64,000 nt of DNA, taken from CAVUCH01 sp963763095 (GTDB lineage: Bacteria; Acidobacteriota; Vicinamibacteria; Vicinamibacterales; JAENWD01). Both the position numbers and the translations under genes were made by a program. Below, in pieces: positions 16,974 to 27,491 of the stretch (its first letter is position 1; each line of letters opens with the position of its first letter). Under the pieces are notes generated by a model. That model saw nothing but the letters and a program-made list of their open reading frames with translations, did not search any database and was not told the DNA's origin. The DNA lies in the NCBI GenBank assembly GCA_963763095.1, contig CAVXNR010000035.1, positions 1 to 64,000 of the forward strand, in the 5' to 3' direction.

Positions 16974-17537
16974 CTAGGCGCGCGCCTGATACTCGCCGGT
17001 TTCGGTGTTGACGCGCACCTTGTCGCCGGGGGAGATGAACGGCGGCACGAGAACCGTCAAGCCGGTTTCGAGGATCGCGGGTTTCAGCTGTGCGTTGGCC
17101 GTCGAGCCCTTGATTGCCGGCACGGTGTCCTTCACAACGAGATCGACCGTCGGTGGCAGCTCGATGCCGACCGGTTCCTCGCCGTAGAACTCGACCTGGA
17201 TCACCATCTCGGGAATCAGATAGTTGACCGAGTCTCCCAGTGCCTCGCTCGAGATGTGCACCTGGTCGTACGTCTCGGTGTCCATGAAGTAATGGTCCTC
17301 ACCCGAGCCGTACATGTATTGCATGTTCTTCTCGTCGAGGGTGGCGCGCTCGACCATGTCTTCCGAGCGGAGCTTCTGGTCCGCGAGTGCGCCGCTGCGG
17401 ATGTTGCGGAACTTCACCCGCACGAAGCCGCGGAGGTTCCCCGGCGTCACATGCTGCAGCTCGAGGACGCGGAAGAGGTCGTTCTCCATCTTGACGAGCA
17501 TGCCTTTGCGCATGCGTGTGGCCTGAATGGTGCTCAT
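16974..17537 (-). CDS. efp: Elongation factor P with an asparagine at the loop tip
   Basis: EF-P enters the ribosomal E site and relieves stalling at polyproline. All three domains are present over 187 residues, ending GEYQARA. In E. coli the tip is PGKGQAF with the modified Lys34; here the aligned segment is PGNLRGF, so the modified position is Asn and an Arg lies two residues on. No EpmA/EpmB or EarP homologue lies in the window. The start MSTIQATRMRKGM has a GGACGAG about five bases upstream. Confidence 0.95.
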   Translation of the reverse strand: MSTIQATRMRKGMLVKMENDLFRVLELQHVTPGNLRGFVRVKFRNIRSGALADQKLRSEDMVERATLDEKNMQYMYGSGEDHYFMDTETYDQVHISSEALGDSVNYLIPEMVIQVEFYGEEPVGIELPPTVDLVVKDTVPAIKGSTANAQLKPAILETGLTVLVPPFISPGDKVRVNTETGEYQARA

Positions 17538-17676
17538 GCTTCTCGTCCAGCGGGGTTCTTGAATGCCGGCGATCCCGGGTCGGGATCGCGCGCGGCCGCA
17601 GCCGCGGGGTGCGGCGTGGCGGAACCTGTAAAACCTTGAAAGCCTAGCATATATGGCTGAGCGCGCGTAATCGTGC

Positions 17677-17688
17677 TACGATTTTCGC
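17677..17688 (+). promoter_or_regulatory. Leaderless-type -10 of the Hsp20 gene
   Basis: TACGAT (17677-17682) is followed after exactly six bases by the GTG start at 17689, and no ribosome binding site is present. This is the spacing expected when the start codon is the first transcribed triplet. The same arrangement precedes the genes at 4735 and 58245. Confidence 0.45.
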
Positions 17689-18089
17689 GTGTCGTTCACA
17701 CGCTGGGATCCGCTGCGCGACCTGTTCGCGCTCCAGGAGCGGATCGAACGGATGGCCGACGCCGGCGCGGCCGGTTGGACGCCGCCGGTCGATCTCTACG
17801 AGACGACGGACCGCTACGTGCTCATCGCCGAGCTCCCCGGGCTCACCCGCGACGACATCGACATACAGGTACAGGACGGTACGGTCACACTCCAGGGCCG
17901 CCGCCGATCGTCAGCCGTTCCCTGTGAGCGCTATCACCGCGTCGAGCGCGGGCACGGCGCATTCAGACGGCGTTTTTCCGTCCCCGTGCCGATCGACACC
18001 CAGGGCGTCAGCGCAGACCTGAAGGAGGGCGTCCTCACGGTCACGCTGCCGAAGTCTGCCGACGTGATGCCGCGGCGCATCGAAGTGTC

Positions 18090-18093
<4 letters not shown>
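17689..18093 (+). CDS. Hsp20/alpha-crystallin small heat shock protein
   Basis: A holdase chaperone that prevents aggregation. The alpha-crystallin domain spans about residues 32-125 (VDLYETTDRYVLIAELPGL to the GVLTVTLPK motif with I-x-I-like end RRIEVS). The start is a GTG, chosen because MSFTRWDPLRDLFALQERI is the family opening. The stop overlaps the next gene's GTG start by four bases, which couples this chaperone to the DegP-like protease. Confidence 0.92.
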
Positions 18094-19292
<1,199 letters not shown>

Positions 19293-19314
19293 CGGGCGCC
19301 GCCAGGTCTCACCT

Positions 19315-19329
19315 GAGGCATACTGCCTC
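19315..19329. promoter_or_regulatory. Palindrome just before the MscS start
   Basis: GAGGCA-TAC-TGCCTC is a perfect 6-base inverted repeat with a three-base centre, lying two bases before the ATG at 19332. CATACT inside it could serve as a -10 seven bases from the start. It may be an operator, or a small hairpin that hides the start codon. Confidence 0.35.
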
Positions 19330-19331
19330 GC

Positions 19332-20474
19332 ATGATTCATCTTGCGGCCGCCGGGCCGTCCATCCTCGCCCTGAACTTCCTCGACGACCACGCGGACTGG
19401 TCTGAGATCGTTGTCGTCATCGGCATTGCCCTGGTCTTCGCCGCCGCGGTCTCTCGGGCAATCGGGCGAGTGATGACGTGGGCGGCGCATGGGGCGCTGG
19501 GCGCCCACGTACCCGAAGCGTACCGCGCGGCTGCCCGGCGTCCGCTGGTCCTCGCACGGCTGCTCGTCTTCGTCCTGACCTGGTTGGTCCTGGCGATTCC
19601 GCTGCTCGATCTGATCGGAGTGCCGCTCGCGTTCGGCCCCAACCGGCACGCCACGCGTGAGTGGCTCCTCGCTTCCGGCGTGCGCGTCGCGATCATCGTG
19701 ATCGTTGCCTGGCTCGTGCTCCGCGTCGGGCTGGTGATGACGGCCCGCATCGAGCGCGAGCTGTCGCGGGGCGAGGGCCTGGACGTGCTCGAGCGGACGA
19801 AGCGCGCACAAACGCTCGGGCGGCTGGTGCACAACGTGCTGGCGGTGCTCATCGGATCGATCGCGCTGCTGATGGTGCTCCGGGAGCTGGGCATCGACAT
19901 CGTACCCATGCTGACGGGCGCCGGCATCGCAGGCGTGGCCCTCGGCTTCGGCGCCCAGTGGCTGGTCCGGGACGTGATCGCCGGGTTCTTCCTGATCCTC
20001 GAGGACCAGGTGCGTGTCGGTGATGTGGCCGCCATCAACGGTGTGGGCGGTGTGGTGGAGGCCATCAACCTGCGGACCATCGTGCTGCGGGACGCCGAAG
20101 GCGCCGTGCACGTATTCCCGAACGGGGCAATCAACACGCTCGCGAACCGCACGAAGGACTTCTCCTTCTACGTGATTGACGTGAACGTCCTCTACGATCA
20201 GGACGTGGATCGCGTCATCGAGGTCCTGCGCGCCACCGGGCAGGAACTCGAGCAGGACCCGGCCTACCGCGATCTCATCCTGGCACCGCTGGAGATCTAC
20301 GGTGTGGATGCGTTCCTCGACACCAAGCTCACGGTCAAGATACGCATCAAGACCGTGCCCCTGAAGCAGTGGGATGTCGGACGCGAGCTGCGCCGCCGGA
20401 TCCTGCGCGCCCTCGAACAGAATCACATCCCGCTTACGCCGACGCCGATGTATGTGGTGAAGCCGGACGGATAG
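19332..20474 (+). CDS. Small-conductance mechanosensitive channel (MscS family)
   Basis: The channel opens on membrane tension and releases solutes. The last membrane helix and beta domain carry the family pattern LLTGAGIAGVALGFGAQWLVRDVIAGFFLILEDQ (written here in part: GIAGVALGFGAQWLVRD) and VGDVAAINGVGGVVEAI. Four to five hydrophobic segments precede it. The length of 380 residues is somewhat longer than E. coli MscS (286) because of extra N-terminal helices. It follows the DegP-like gene on the same strand after 39 bases. Confidence 0.9.
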   Translation: MIHLAAAGPSILALNFLDDHADWSEIVVVIGIALVFAAAVSRAIGRVMTWAAHGALGAHVPEAYRAAARRPLVLARLLVFVLTWLVLAIPLLDLIGVPLAFGPNRHATREWLLASGVRVAIIVIVAWLVLRVGLVMTARIERELSRGEGLDVLERTKRAQTLGRLVHNVLAVLIGSIALLMVLRELGIDIVPMLTGAGIAGVALGFGAQWLVRDVIAGFFLILEDQVRVGDVAAINGVGGVVEAINLRTIVLRDAEGAVHVFPNGAINTLANRTKDFSFYVIDVNVLYDQDVDRVIEVLRATGQELEQDPAYRDLILAPLEIYGVDAFLDTKLTVKIRIKTVPLKQWDVGRELRRRILRALEQNHIPLTPTPMYVVKPDG

Positions 20475-20589
20475 GCCAGGCGGGCGGCTGGCGCCTGGTG
20501 GCGGGCGCAATACGGGCACGCTCCCAGGCCCGCGGGACGAGGCCGCTGCTGCTGCAGCTTGGCGCCGGCAGCCGGTCCCGCGCTCGCCG
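20475..20589. repeat. GC-rich paired inverted region between convergent genes
   Basis: The left part (CAGGCGGGCGGCTGGCGCC, 20478-20496) and the right part (GGCGCCGGCAGCCGG, 20561-20575) are partly inverse to each other. The gap separates the convergent mscS and mpg genes. The match is weaker than at the other paired arrays and may be an eroded copy. Confidence 0.45.
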
Positions 20590-21201
20590 TCACCGAACGC
20601 GGCTCCCGGACACCGCGCGACTCCCAACCACGAAGCATCGCCACTCGTGCTCGGTTCCGACGGTGATGCCGACGCGCGGGCCCCAGGCGATCGCGCCCGA
20701 AACGTGTCCGCGGTCCTCGAGGAACAGGCGGTCGCCTTCGAGGTCGAGCCAGTTCTCCGACAGGCTGATGCCGAGCGCCCTCGAGAGGTTGCCCGGCCCG
20801 CGACAGAGGTCGTGCGTGGCGATGGCTGTCGGATCCCCGCCGTTTCTCGTTCGCCTCGTGCGCATGAGCGGGATTCCGTCGACCGGTTCGAGCGCGCGCA
20901 GCAGGACCGCCGCCGGTGCGCCCTCGCTCTCGGTCACGACGTTGGTCAGGAAGTGGATGCCGTAGTTCAAGTAGACGTAGGAAAAACCGGGTGGTCCATA
21001 GAGCGGCCGGTTGCGGCGCGTCGGACCCGGTGCGGCATGGCAGGCCGGATCCTCTTCGCCGATGTAGGCTTCGGTCTCGACGATCACACCTGACGTGCGC
21101 CCCTCGGGTGTCTGGTGCACGAGCACCTTGCCAATGAGATCCCGGGTGACGGTCAGCGTGGCGCGATCGTAGAAATCGCGCCGCAGCCGGCGCGTCCTCA
21201 C
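20590..21201 (-). CDS. mpg: DNA-3-methyladenine glycosylase (AAG/Mpg family)
   Basis: The enzyme removes alkylated purines, leaving an abasic site. The family strings RDLIGKVLVHQ, IVETEAYIG (catalytic Glu) and YGPPGFSYVYLNYGIHFLTN are present, with CRGPGNLSRALGI later. I chose the GTG at 21201, giving 203 residues, because its GTGA overlaps the stop codon of the HEAT gene by four bases. Reading further upstream in the same frame only runs through the HEAT gene out of frame. It ends the uvrA-HEAT-mpg operon. Confidence 0.93.
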   Translation of the reverse strand: MRTRRLRRDFYDRATLTVTRDLIGKVLVHQTPEGRTSGVIVETEAYIGEEDPACHAAPGPTRRNRPLYGPPGFSYVYLNYGIHFLTNVVTESEGAPAAVLLRALEPVDGIPLMRTRRTRNGGDPTAIATHDLCRGPGNLSRALGISLSENWLDLEGDRLFLEDRGHVSGAIAWGPRVGITVGTEHEWRCFVVGSRAVSGSRVR

Positions 21202-22482
21202 CGCGTGCGGGCGCCCTGGGGCAGGGCGCGCAACCGGAGGAGCGCCTGGCGAGCCGCTTCGCCCACCGCGCGATCGGTGTCGCCGCGAGCCACCTGCTGC
21301 AGCGCCGCCTCGCTCGCCGCGTGGCCGCTCAGACCGAGGACCTCGACCACCGCCTTGCGGAGGGCCGGGTCGTTCTGTTGAAGCCACGGGTGCAGCTCCG
21401 GCGCCGACGCTGCGCCCAGCTCGGTCAGATACGCCCGTGCCTGGCGGGCTACGTCCGGCACGAGGAGGGCCTCCACCAGCCGCTGCAGATTCGAGCGTTC
21501 CCCGAGCAGGTAGAAGGCGAACGCCGTTGCGACCAGCACGCTCCGGTCGCGCTCGCGTTCCGCCATCGGCCGACAACGCCGGCAGGGCTGTGCGATCGCG
21601 CAGCCGGCCCAGGCCTTCGGCAGCGATGAGTCGATACGCAGCCTCGCGGCTCGTCAGCGCGCGGCGGAACACGCCCGCACTCGCCGGGCTCGCCATGCGG
21701 GCGAGCGCATGCAGGGCCGTCTCCGCCTCAGGGCCTTCGCGGAAGAACGCGAACCGATCCCGGAGCGCCTGCTCGGCCCGCGCTTCCCTCACCCAGCCGA
21801 GTGCGTCCGCCGCCACGGCTCGCACCGGGGGCTCGGTGTCGTTCAAGGCGGCGATCAGCGCGTCGCCGATGGCAACCGGGACGGCAGCGCCGGCGGGCGG
21901 CACGAATATCGCGCCGGCCGCACGCGCCACCACCTCACGCGTGCGGACGTCTCGGCTGCGCAAGGCGTAGATGATGTCGACCGAAAGCGCCTTCAGGGTC
22001 TCCGCCGCGGGCGCCGACACGGCGGGAGAGCCGATCACCGCGAGCGCCCCAGCCGCCGCGGATCTCACCGATTCATCCTCGTCGCGCAGCGCGGCAGCCA
22101 GGCTCGTCAACAGTTCCGGCGGCCAGGTGCGCGGCAATACGGCAAGCGGACCTGCCTCGAAGACACTCCAGGCGATGCTGCCTCGGACTCGTTTGAACGT
22201 CGTGGCGGCGTCTGTCCCCGGGGCAGACGCGAGCGCGAGGCCGACGAGCGCATCGATGGCTTCCAGCTGCACGGCTTTGGCGCGGTCGGCCAGGAGCGGC
22301 ACGAGCGCCGATGCGGCATCCGGGTAACCGGAGAGGGCGATGGCGCGCGCGGCCTTCACGCGCGTGGCCTCGCGGGGGCTCTGAAGATCGTAGAGCAGCT
22401 CCTGGAATGCGGGCTGCGCGTCGGCCGACGCCGCGACCAGCAGCAGGAGAGTCGCCAGCCACACCCGCGTCCGGTCAGTCAT
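21198..22482 (-). CDS. Secreted HEAT-repeat protein, frameshifted
   Basis: The N-terminus MTDRTRVWLATLLLLVAASADAQ (quoted in part: WLATLLLLVAASADAQ) is a signal peptide with an ADA-Q cleavage site, so the protein is exported. The rest is HEAT/PBS-lyase-like repeats of about 30 residues (SVRSAAAGALAVIG, PVRAVAADALGWV, AYRLIAAEGLGRL). After LRDRTALPAL the frame is lost; removing one base at 21568-21569 continues it as MAERERDRSVLVATAFAFYLLG up to the stop at 21198, giving 427 residues. Its ATG overlaps the uvrA stop codon. The role in this repair operon is unknown. Confidence 0.7.
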
Positions 22483-25432
22483 CATGCCGTCCCGCATAGG
22501 CGTGCGCACGTCCCGCCTCGAGCACCTGCTGGAGGAAGCGGCCGGTGTGCGACGCGGGCTGCTGCACGATCTGCTCGGGCGTGCCCGCCGCGACCACGTA
22601 CCCACCGCCTTCGCCCCCCTCCGGACCCAGGTCGATCACCCAGTCGGCGGTCTTGATGACGTCCAGGTTGTGCTCGATGACGAGCAGCGTGTGCCCCGCC
22701 TCGAGCAGCTTTCGGAACGCCGCCAGCAGCTTCGAGATGTCGTCGAAGTGCAGCCCGGTCGTCGGCTCGTCCAGGATGTACAGCAGGCGGTCGCCGTTGT
22801 GGGACGACAGATGCGCCGCAATCTTGATCCGCTGCGCCTCGCCGCCCGAGAGCGTGGTCGCGGGCTGGCCAAGCCGCAGGTATCCGAGGCCGATCTCGTC
22901 GAGCACCTGCAGGCGGCGCAGCACCTTGGGCGAGGCGCTGAAGAAGGTGAGCGCCTCCCGCACGGTCATGTCGAGCACCTGGTGCACGTTCTTCCCGCGG
23001 TACTTTACGTCGAGCACCTGCGGCTTGAACCGCTTGCCGTCGCACTGCTCGCACGGGACGAAGACGTCGGCGAGGAACTGCATCTCCACCTTCACCTCGC
23101 CCTCGCCCTCGCACGCTTCGCACCGGCCGCCCGGCACGTTGAAGGAGAAGTGGCTGGCGGTGAGGCCCCGGCTGCGCGCATCCTTGGTCGTGGCGAACAG
23201 CTCGCGAATCGGGTCGAACGCCTTCAGGTAGGTCACCGGGTTCGAGCGCGGCGTCCGCCCGATGGGCGTCTGGTCGACGAGCACCGTGTCGGTGAGGTAC
23301 TCGGTGCCCTCGATCGCACGAAATGCACCCGCTCGCCGCTCCAGCCCGCCCTTTGCGCGCTTCACCGCGCCGTAGACGACATCGTGCACGAGGGTCGACT
23401 TGCCGGACCCGCTCACGCCGGTGACGCATGTCAACGCATTCAGCGGGATAGCCACGTCGACGTTCTTCAAATTGTGCTCGGTCGCGCCGAACACGCGCAG
23501 GTGCTGTCCGGTGCCCCGCCGGCGCACCGCCGGCAGCGGAATCGTGAGCTCATGCCGCAGGTACTTCGCCGTCAGGGACCGGGGGTCCACCATCAGCTCG
23601 GGCAGGGTGCCGGCAAAGACGATGCGGCCGCCCTGCTCGCCCGCGCCAAGCCCGAGATCCACGAGGTAGTCGGCGACCGCAATCATGTCCGCGTCGTGCT
23701 CCACGACCAGGACGGTGTTGCCCTGGTCCCGGAGCTGGCGCAGGATCGCAATCAGCCGGAGGTTGTCACGAGGGTGGAGGCCCACCGAGGGCTCGTCCAG
23801 CACGTAGAGCGTGTCCACGAGCGCGGATCCGAGGGATGTCGCGAGGTTGATCCGCTGCGCCTCGCCGCCGGACAGCGTCGACGAAAGCCGATCCAGCGTC
23901 AGGTAGTCGAGCCCGACGTCGCCGAGGAACGACAGGCGCCGCCGGATTTCGCGCAGCACCTTCTCTGCAACAGCCGCCTCCTGTTCGCCGAGCGACAGCT
24001 CGTCGAAGAACCGCTGGACGTCGCTGACCGTCAGCGCCGCCACTTGATCGATGGTCCGGCCGCCCACGCGCACATCGCGCGCCTCGCGGCGCAGGCGGGC
24101 GCCGCCGCAGTCGGGGCACGTCAGATAGCCGCGATAGCGGCTCAAGAACACGCGGACGTGCACCTTGTACTTCTTGCGCTCGAGCCACCGGAAGAAGCCG
24201 CGCACGCCGTCGAACTCGAAACCGTCGCCCTCAACCAGGAGCCGCTTGTGCTCGGGCGTCAGATCCTCCCAGGGCACGTCCAGCGGGATGTCGAACCTCT
24301 TTGCCGCGCGCTTCATCTCCGCGAGCTGCGCCTTGTAGTGCGGCTTGGTCCAGGGCTCGATCGCTCCCTGTCGCAAGGTCTTCGTCCCATCCGGCACGAC
24401 CAGGTCCATGTCGAGCTCGATCACATTCCCGAAGCCATGGCATGCGGCGCAGGCGCCGAACGGGTTGTTGAACGAGAAGAGACGTGGCTGCGGGTCCTCG
24501 TAGGCGATGCCGCATCGCCGGCACTCGAAACGCTCGCTGAACACATGCCGCACGAGAGGCCGGGCATCATCGCGGGCAATCTCCAGCGCGAACGCGGCGC
24601 CCCCGCCTTCGGCGTAGGCGGTCTCGATCGAGTCCGTCAGACGCGCACGCTGGTCGCCGTCGATCTGAACGCGATCGACGATGACCTGCAGCATCGTGCG
24701 TCCGGCGAGCGTGCCGCGATCCAGGTCTTCGAGGGTCACGGCGCGGTCGTCGACGAGCAGACGCCGGAAACCGCGCCTCGCCAGGCTGTCGATCGTGGCG
24801 CCGATCGCGTCGGCGGCCGCCGACGGCCGCTCGCGCCGCGATCTGTTCTCGGGCAGCCCCAACGGGAGGCGCTCGTCCTGAAGCTCGGCCGCCTCGGGTT
24901 CGTCGACCTCGGATGCGGGCATGGCGTCGGGCAGGGCCACCACCGGCATGTCGAAGCCGATCAGCAGCCGCGTGCCCGGTGGAAGACCATTCAAGCGACG
25001 CGCAACCACCTCGGCGGTCTCGCGGATGACTTCCTCGCCGCACTGCCGGCAGATCGTCCGGCCAACGCGTGCCCAGAGCAGGCGCATGTAGTCGTGGATT
25101 TCGGTCGTGGTCCCCACCGTCGAGCGGGGGTTGCGGATGCTGTTCTTCTGGCGGATCGCGATGGCCGGGCAAATCCCCTCGATGCGATCGACGTCCGGCT
25201 TCTCCATCCGCTCGAGAAACTGCCGGGCGTAGGCGGAGAGCGACTCGACATAGCGCCGCTGGCCTTCCGCATAGATCGTATCGAAGGCGAGCGACGACTT
25301 CCCCGAGCCACTGACGCCCGTGACGATCACGAGGCGCCCGAGCGGCAGGGACACGTCGACGCTCTTGAGGTTGTGCGTCCGCGCGCCGCGAACGACGAGG
25401 CGCGTGGCCGCGGTCACCTGAGTGTCAGGCAT
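22475..25432 (-). CDS. uvrA: Excinuclease ABC subunit A
   Basis: UvrA detects helix distortion and loads UvrB. Both ATPase modules are complete: Walker A GVSGSGKSSLAFDTIY near residue 30 and GVSGSGKSTLVHDVVY in the second half, with two LSGGEAQRI signatures. Zinc modules CRRCG...CAACHGFG and CEACEGEGEV...CEQCDGKR are intact. The start MPDTQVTAATRLVVRGARTH at 25432 gives 985 residues; extension to 25567 adds a non-conserved stretch. The UvrB-binding region holds an acidic insertion (about residues 165-200). Confidence 0.96.
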   Translation of the reverse strand: MPDTQVTAATRLVVRGARTHNLKSVDVSLPLGRLVIVTGVSGSGKSSLAFDTIYAEGQRRYVESLSAYARQFLERMEKPDVDRIEGICPAIAIRQKNSIRNPRSTVGTTTEIHDYMRLLWARVGRTICRQCGEEVIRETAEVVARRLNGLPPGTRLLIGFDMPVVALPDAMPASEVDEPEAAELQDERLPLGLPENRSRRERPSAAADAIGATIDSLARRGFRRLLVDDRAVTLEDLDRGTLAGRTMLQVIVDRVQIDGDQRARLTDSIETAYAEGGGAAFALEIARDDARPLVRHVFSERFECRRCGIAYEDPQPRLFSFNNPFGACAACHGFGNVIELDMDLVVPDGTKTLRQGAIEPWTKPHYKAQLAEMKRAAKRFDIPLDVPWEDLTPEHKRLLVEGDGFEFDGVRGFFRWLERKKYKVHVRVFLSRYRGYLTCPDCGGARLRREARDVRVGGRTIDQVAALTVSDVQRFFDELSLGEQEAAVAEKVLREIRRRLSFLGDVGLDYLTLDRLSSTLSGGEAQRINLATSLGSALVDTLYVLDEPSVGLHPRDNLRLIAILRQLRDQGNTVLVVEHDADMIAVADYLVDLGLGAGEQGGRIVFAGTLPELMVDPRSLTAKYLRHELTIPLPAVRRRGTGQHLRVFGATEHNLKNVDVAIPLNALTCVTGVSGSGKSTLVHDVVYGAVKRAKGGLERRAGAFRAIEGTEYLTDTVLVDQTPIGRTPRSNPVTYLKAFDPIRELFATTKDARSRGLTASHFSFNVPGGRCEACEGEGEVKVEMQFLADVFVPCEQCDGKRFKPQVLDVKYRGKNVHQVLDMTVREALTFFSASPKVLRRLQVLDEIGLGYLRLGQPATTLSGGEAQRIKIAAHLSSHNGDRLLYILDEPTTGLHFDDISKLLAAFRKLLEAGHTLLVIEHNLDVIKTADWVIDLGPEGGEGGGYVVAAGTPEQIVQQPASHTGRFLQQVLEAGRAHAYAGRHDD

Positions 25433-25628
25433 AGCATCAGCTTGGAGAGCCGGGTTGGGAGCAGAACCGCACTGCAGCCTCGGCCGCAGCGGTCCCAAAC
25501 TGCTGATGGTACCCGATGCCACACACCCGGGCAAACGGGTGCTGCTCGGCAGGTCGCCGGAGGGCACACTTCCTGCACAGACGAGGCGCAGGCGGCCACC
25601 GATCGACGTGCCGCGTCGGGAGGGATCG

Positions 25629-26313
25629 ATGGACCACTCGCATCACGACGATGACACGTCCGAGCACCGTTCACACCGGATCGTGCCAGACGAGGCGCCC
25701 GATCCCGTCGAAACGCGCGATCCCGACTCGCGACCGACACCTCGGCGCAGCCGTGCGTGGCTGTTCGCGATCCCACCGGTCGCGCTGGTGCTGCTGGGCG
25801 TGTTCTGGATGTTCCGAGCGGAGGGCGACCGTGCGGGCGCTCAGCCGGACGCCGTATTCCGTGGCCGGAACCTCGGGAGAGCGGGACAACGATCCGGAGG
25901 GACTGGGGCGCGGCGACGACAAGCCGCTGAACCCCACCGGCGAAGGACCGCGTGTGATTGGCGACATGGAGCTGCTGACGGCGAAGGAGGATTACGTCGG
26001 CCGCGCGGTGGCGATTGCGGCCATCACGGTCATGGGCACGCCCGGGCCGCGAACGCTGTGGGTTGGCCGACCGATGAACCGCACGCTCGTGCTGATGGAC
26101 CGGAACGTCCAGGGCCTCGGGAAAGCGGTCGTTGGGCAGGCGGTGCAGGTGAGGGGGCGCCTGGAGAAGCGGCCCGACAAGGCGGCCATCGACCGCGCCG
26201 GCCTGCACGAAGACGATCGCAAGGCGCTCGAAGGGGTGGACGTCTTCATCCGGGCGACGGGCATCGAGGCGAAGGAGGCGACTGGTCCGGCCGACGCTCC
26301 CACCCGCCAGTGA
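25629..26313 (+). CDS. Membrane-anchored protein with possible OB-like domain, frameshifted
   Basis: No named family was recognised. The start MDHSHHDDDTSEHRSH has GGAGGG five bases upstream. An acidic, charged N-terminus of about 42 residues is followed by one transmembrane helix (AWLFAIPPVALVLLGVFW). After NLG the frame breaks; removing one G of the run at 25875-25877 gives ERDNDPEGLGRGDDKPLN and then a small beta-rich domain (VGRAVAIAAITVMGTPGPRTLWVG to VFIRATGIEA) that resembles an OB fold. The total would be 227 residues. It is divergent from uvrA and convergent with the epimerase-like gene. Confidence 0.55.
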
Positions 26314-26319
26314 CGAGAG

Positions 26320-27267
26320 TCACAACGCAGGGCCGGACTTCAGTCCGGCCCTGCTCCCCGGTCGGCGCGCCGCGTGGTCGCCGTAGTAGGCCGCGCGTTT
26401 CCCCTTCAGAAACTCCACCGAGCGCCTGAGCTCGTCGAGCCCATTCATCCCGTCCTCCACCGAGATCCATCCGTCGAACCCGACGCCCGCCAGGATGCGG
26501 AAGATCGCGTCGTAGTCGTTCATCCCCTTGCCCGTCTCGCCATGCCGCAGCTTGTCGGGGTACCCGACCGTACCGTCCGCCGATCGAATGTCATCGATGC
26601 TCGTTCCCGGCGTGAGATACCTGTCGGACGCGTGCATGGCCACGACCCTGTCTTTGATCTTCTCCAGGAAGGCGATCGGATCGAAGCCGCCGACGACGGC
26701 GTTGGACGGATCGTACTGAACACCGAAATGGGGTGAGTGAATGTGGTCGATCACCTCGAGGAACACGTCCTCCATCTGCGCGAACTCGGCGTAGAGCCAG
26801 TCACCAACCTTGTAGTGGTTCTCCAGGCAGAGAATGACATCGCGCTGCTCGGCATACTCGAGCGAGCGCTTGATGCACTCGACCGCCCGCCGGACGCCCT
26901 CGCGCCTCCCGAGGTCTGGATACCGCTGGCCGGTGAGGGTGCGGCAGTAGCGGGTGCCCAGCCGTACCGACAGATCGATCGCGACCTTCTGCCGTTCCAC
27001 CTGACGCGCCCGCTCATCGGGATCGGGGTGCGTGAAATTCGGGGAGAAACAGAGCATCGACGTGATCTGCCCGGTCTGGCGCATCGCCTCGAGCACCGGG
27101 TCGACGTCCTCCGGCGCGGGGCTGCGGAAGAACTCGTCGTAGTGCTCCACACCTTCGCCGCCGAGGGTGGCGGCGTCATGAATCCAGGAGACGTAGTCCA
27201 TGCGGCCGGAGACGAGCTCATCGAAGTAGCACTTCGGGAAGACGGAGATGCGGGGAGTAGTCGTCAT
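26320..27267 (-). CDS. Sugar phosphate isomerase/epimerase (xylose isomerase-like TIM barrel)
   Basis: The fold is the AP-endonuclease-2/xylose isomerase barrel, whose members epimerise or dehydrate sugars and cyclitols with a divalent metal. Visible are ISVFPKCYFDELVSG, CLENHYKVGDW (metal Glu), FGVQYDPSNAVVGG and GWISVEDGMNG near the C-terminus. The start MTTTPRIS at 27267 gives 315 residues. The last nine codons (RAGLKSGPAL) are translated from the TGAA hairpin at 26327-26354, so the C-terminus is built of repeat sequence. The substrate is unknown. Confidence 0.8.
   Translation of the reverse strand: MTTTPRISVFPKCYFDELVSGRMDYVSWIHDAATLGGEGVEHYDEFFRSPAPEDVDPVLEAMRQTGQITSMLCFSPNFTHPDPDERARQVERQKVAIDLSVRLGTRYCRTLTGQRYPDLGRREGVRRAVECIKRSLEYAEQRDVILCLENHYKVGDWLYAEFAQMEDVFLEVIDHIHSPHFGVQYDPSNAVVGGFDPIAFLEKIKDRVVAMHASDRYLTPGTSIDDIRSADGTVGYPDKLRHGETGKGMNDYDAIFRILAGVGFDGWISVEDGMNGLDELRRSVEFLKGKRAAYYGDHAARRPGSRAGLKSGPAL
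26327..26354. repeat. TGAA-loop hairpin, GCAGGGCCGGAC stem
   Basis: A 12-base perfect stem (GCAGGGCCGGAC / GTCCGGCCCTGC) closed by TTCA on this strand and TGAA on the other. It overlaps the 3' end of the epimerase-like gene and lies between two convergent genes. Confidence 0.85.
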
Positions 27268-27375
27268 CGGTAATGCCAGCGGGACACGAGTGTCACGGAA
27301 TATGTGATCGGCACGATGGCGCCGGGGCCCTGATCGCGGCCGGGCGATTGTATCTTCTTCTCCGTGAACCCGGAT

Positions 27376-27419
27376 CTCACTCACATCTGACGAGTTCCTC
27401 ATGACTCGCTCATGTCTTC
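27376..27419 (+). promoter_or_regulatory. Direct-repeat element (11-base period) upstream of the CreD-like gene
   Basis: Four repeats start at 27376 (CTCACTCA), 27387 (CTGACGAG), 27398 (CTCATGAC) and 27409 (CTCATGTC), each 11 bases apart. The segment 27383-27419 matches 57339-57375 at 30 of 37 positions with no gap. An 11-base period places repeats on one face of the helix, as in sites bound by OmpR/PhoB-type winged-helix regulators. Confidence 0.6.
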
Positions 27420-27491
27420 AACGGGCGCCCCGGGCCATGCTGCACCCCAGTTCGTCTGCGCATCCCGCGCAGACCCGGACTTGGAGAACAC

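Noticed and set aside
20590..22605. A single 671-residue HEAT-glycosylase fusion
   Set aside because: The middle 120 residues are Arg/Gly/Pro-rich and match no repeat, while the other frame continues the HEAT pattern to its own stop overlapping a GTG for mpg. Two genes with a frameshift explain it better.
22484..25654. A 1056-codon open frame opposite uvrA
   Set aside because: It is the antisense shadow of a high-GC gene, without any family-like sequence.
26327..26354. Rho-independent terminator
   Set aside because: The stem is strong but no T-run follows on either strand; kept as a repeat, with termination only possible.
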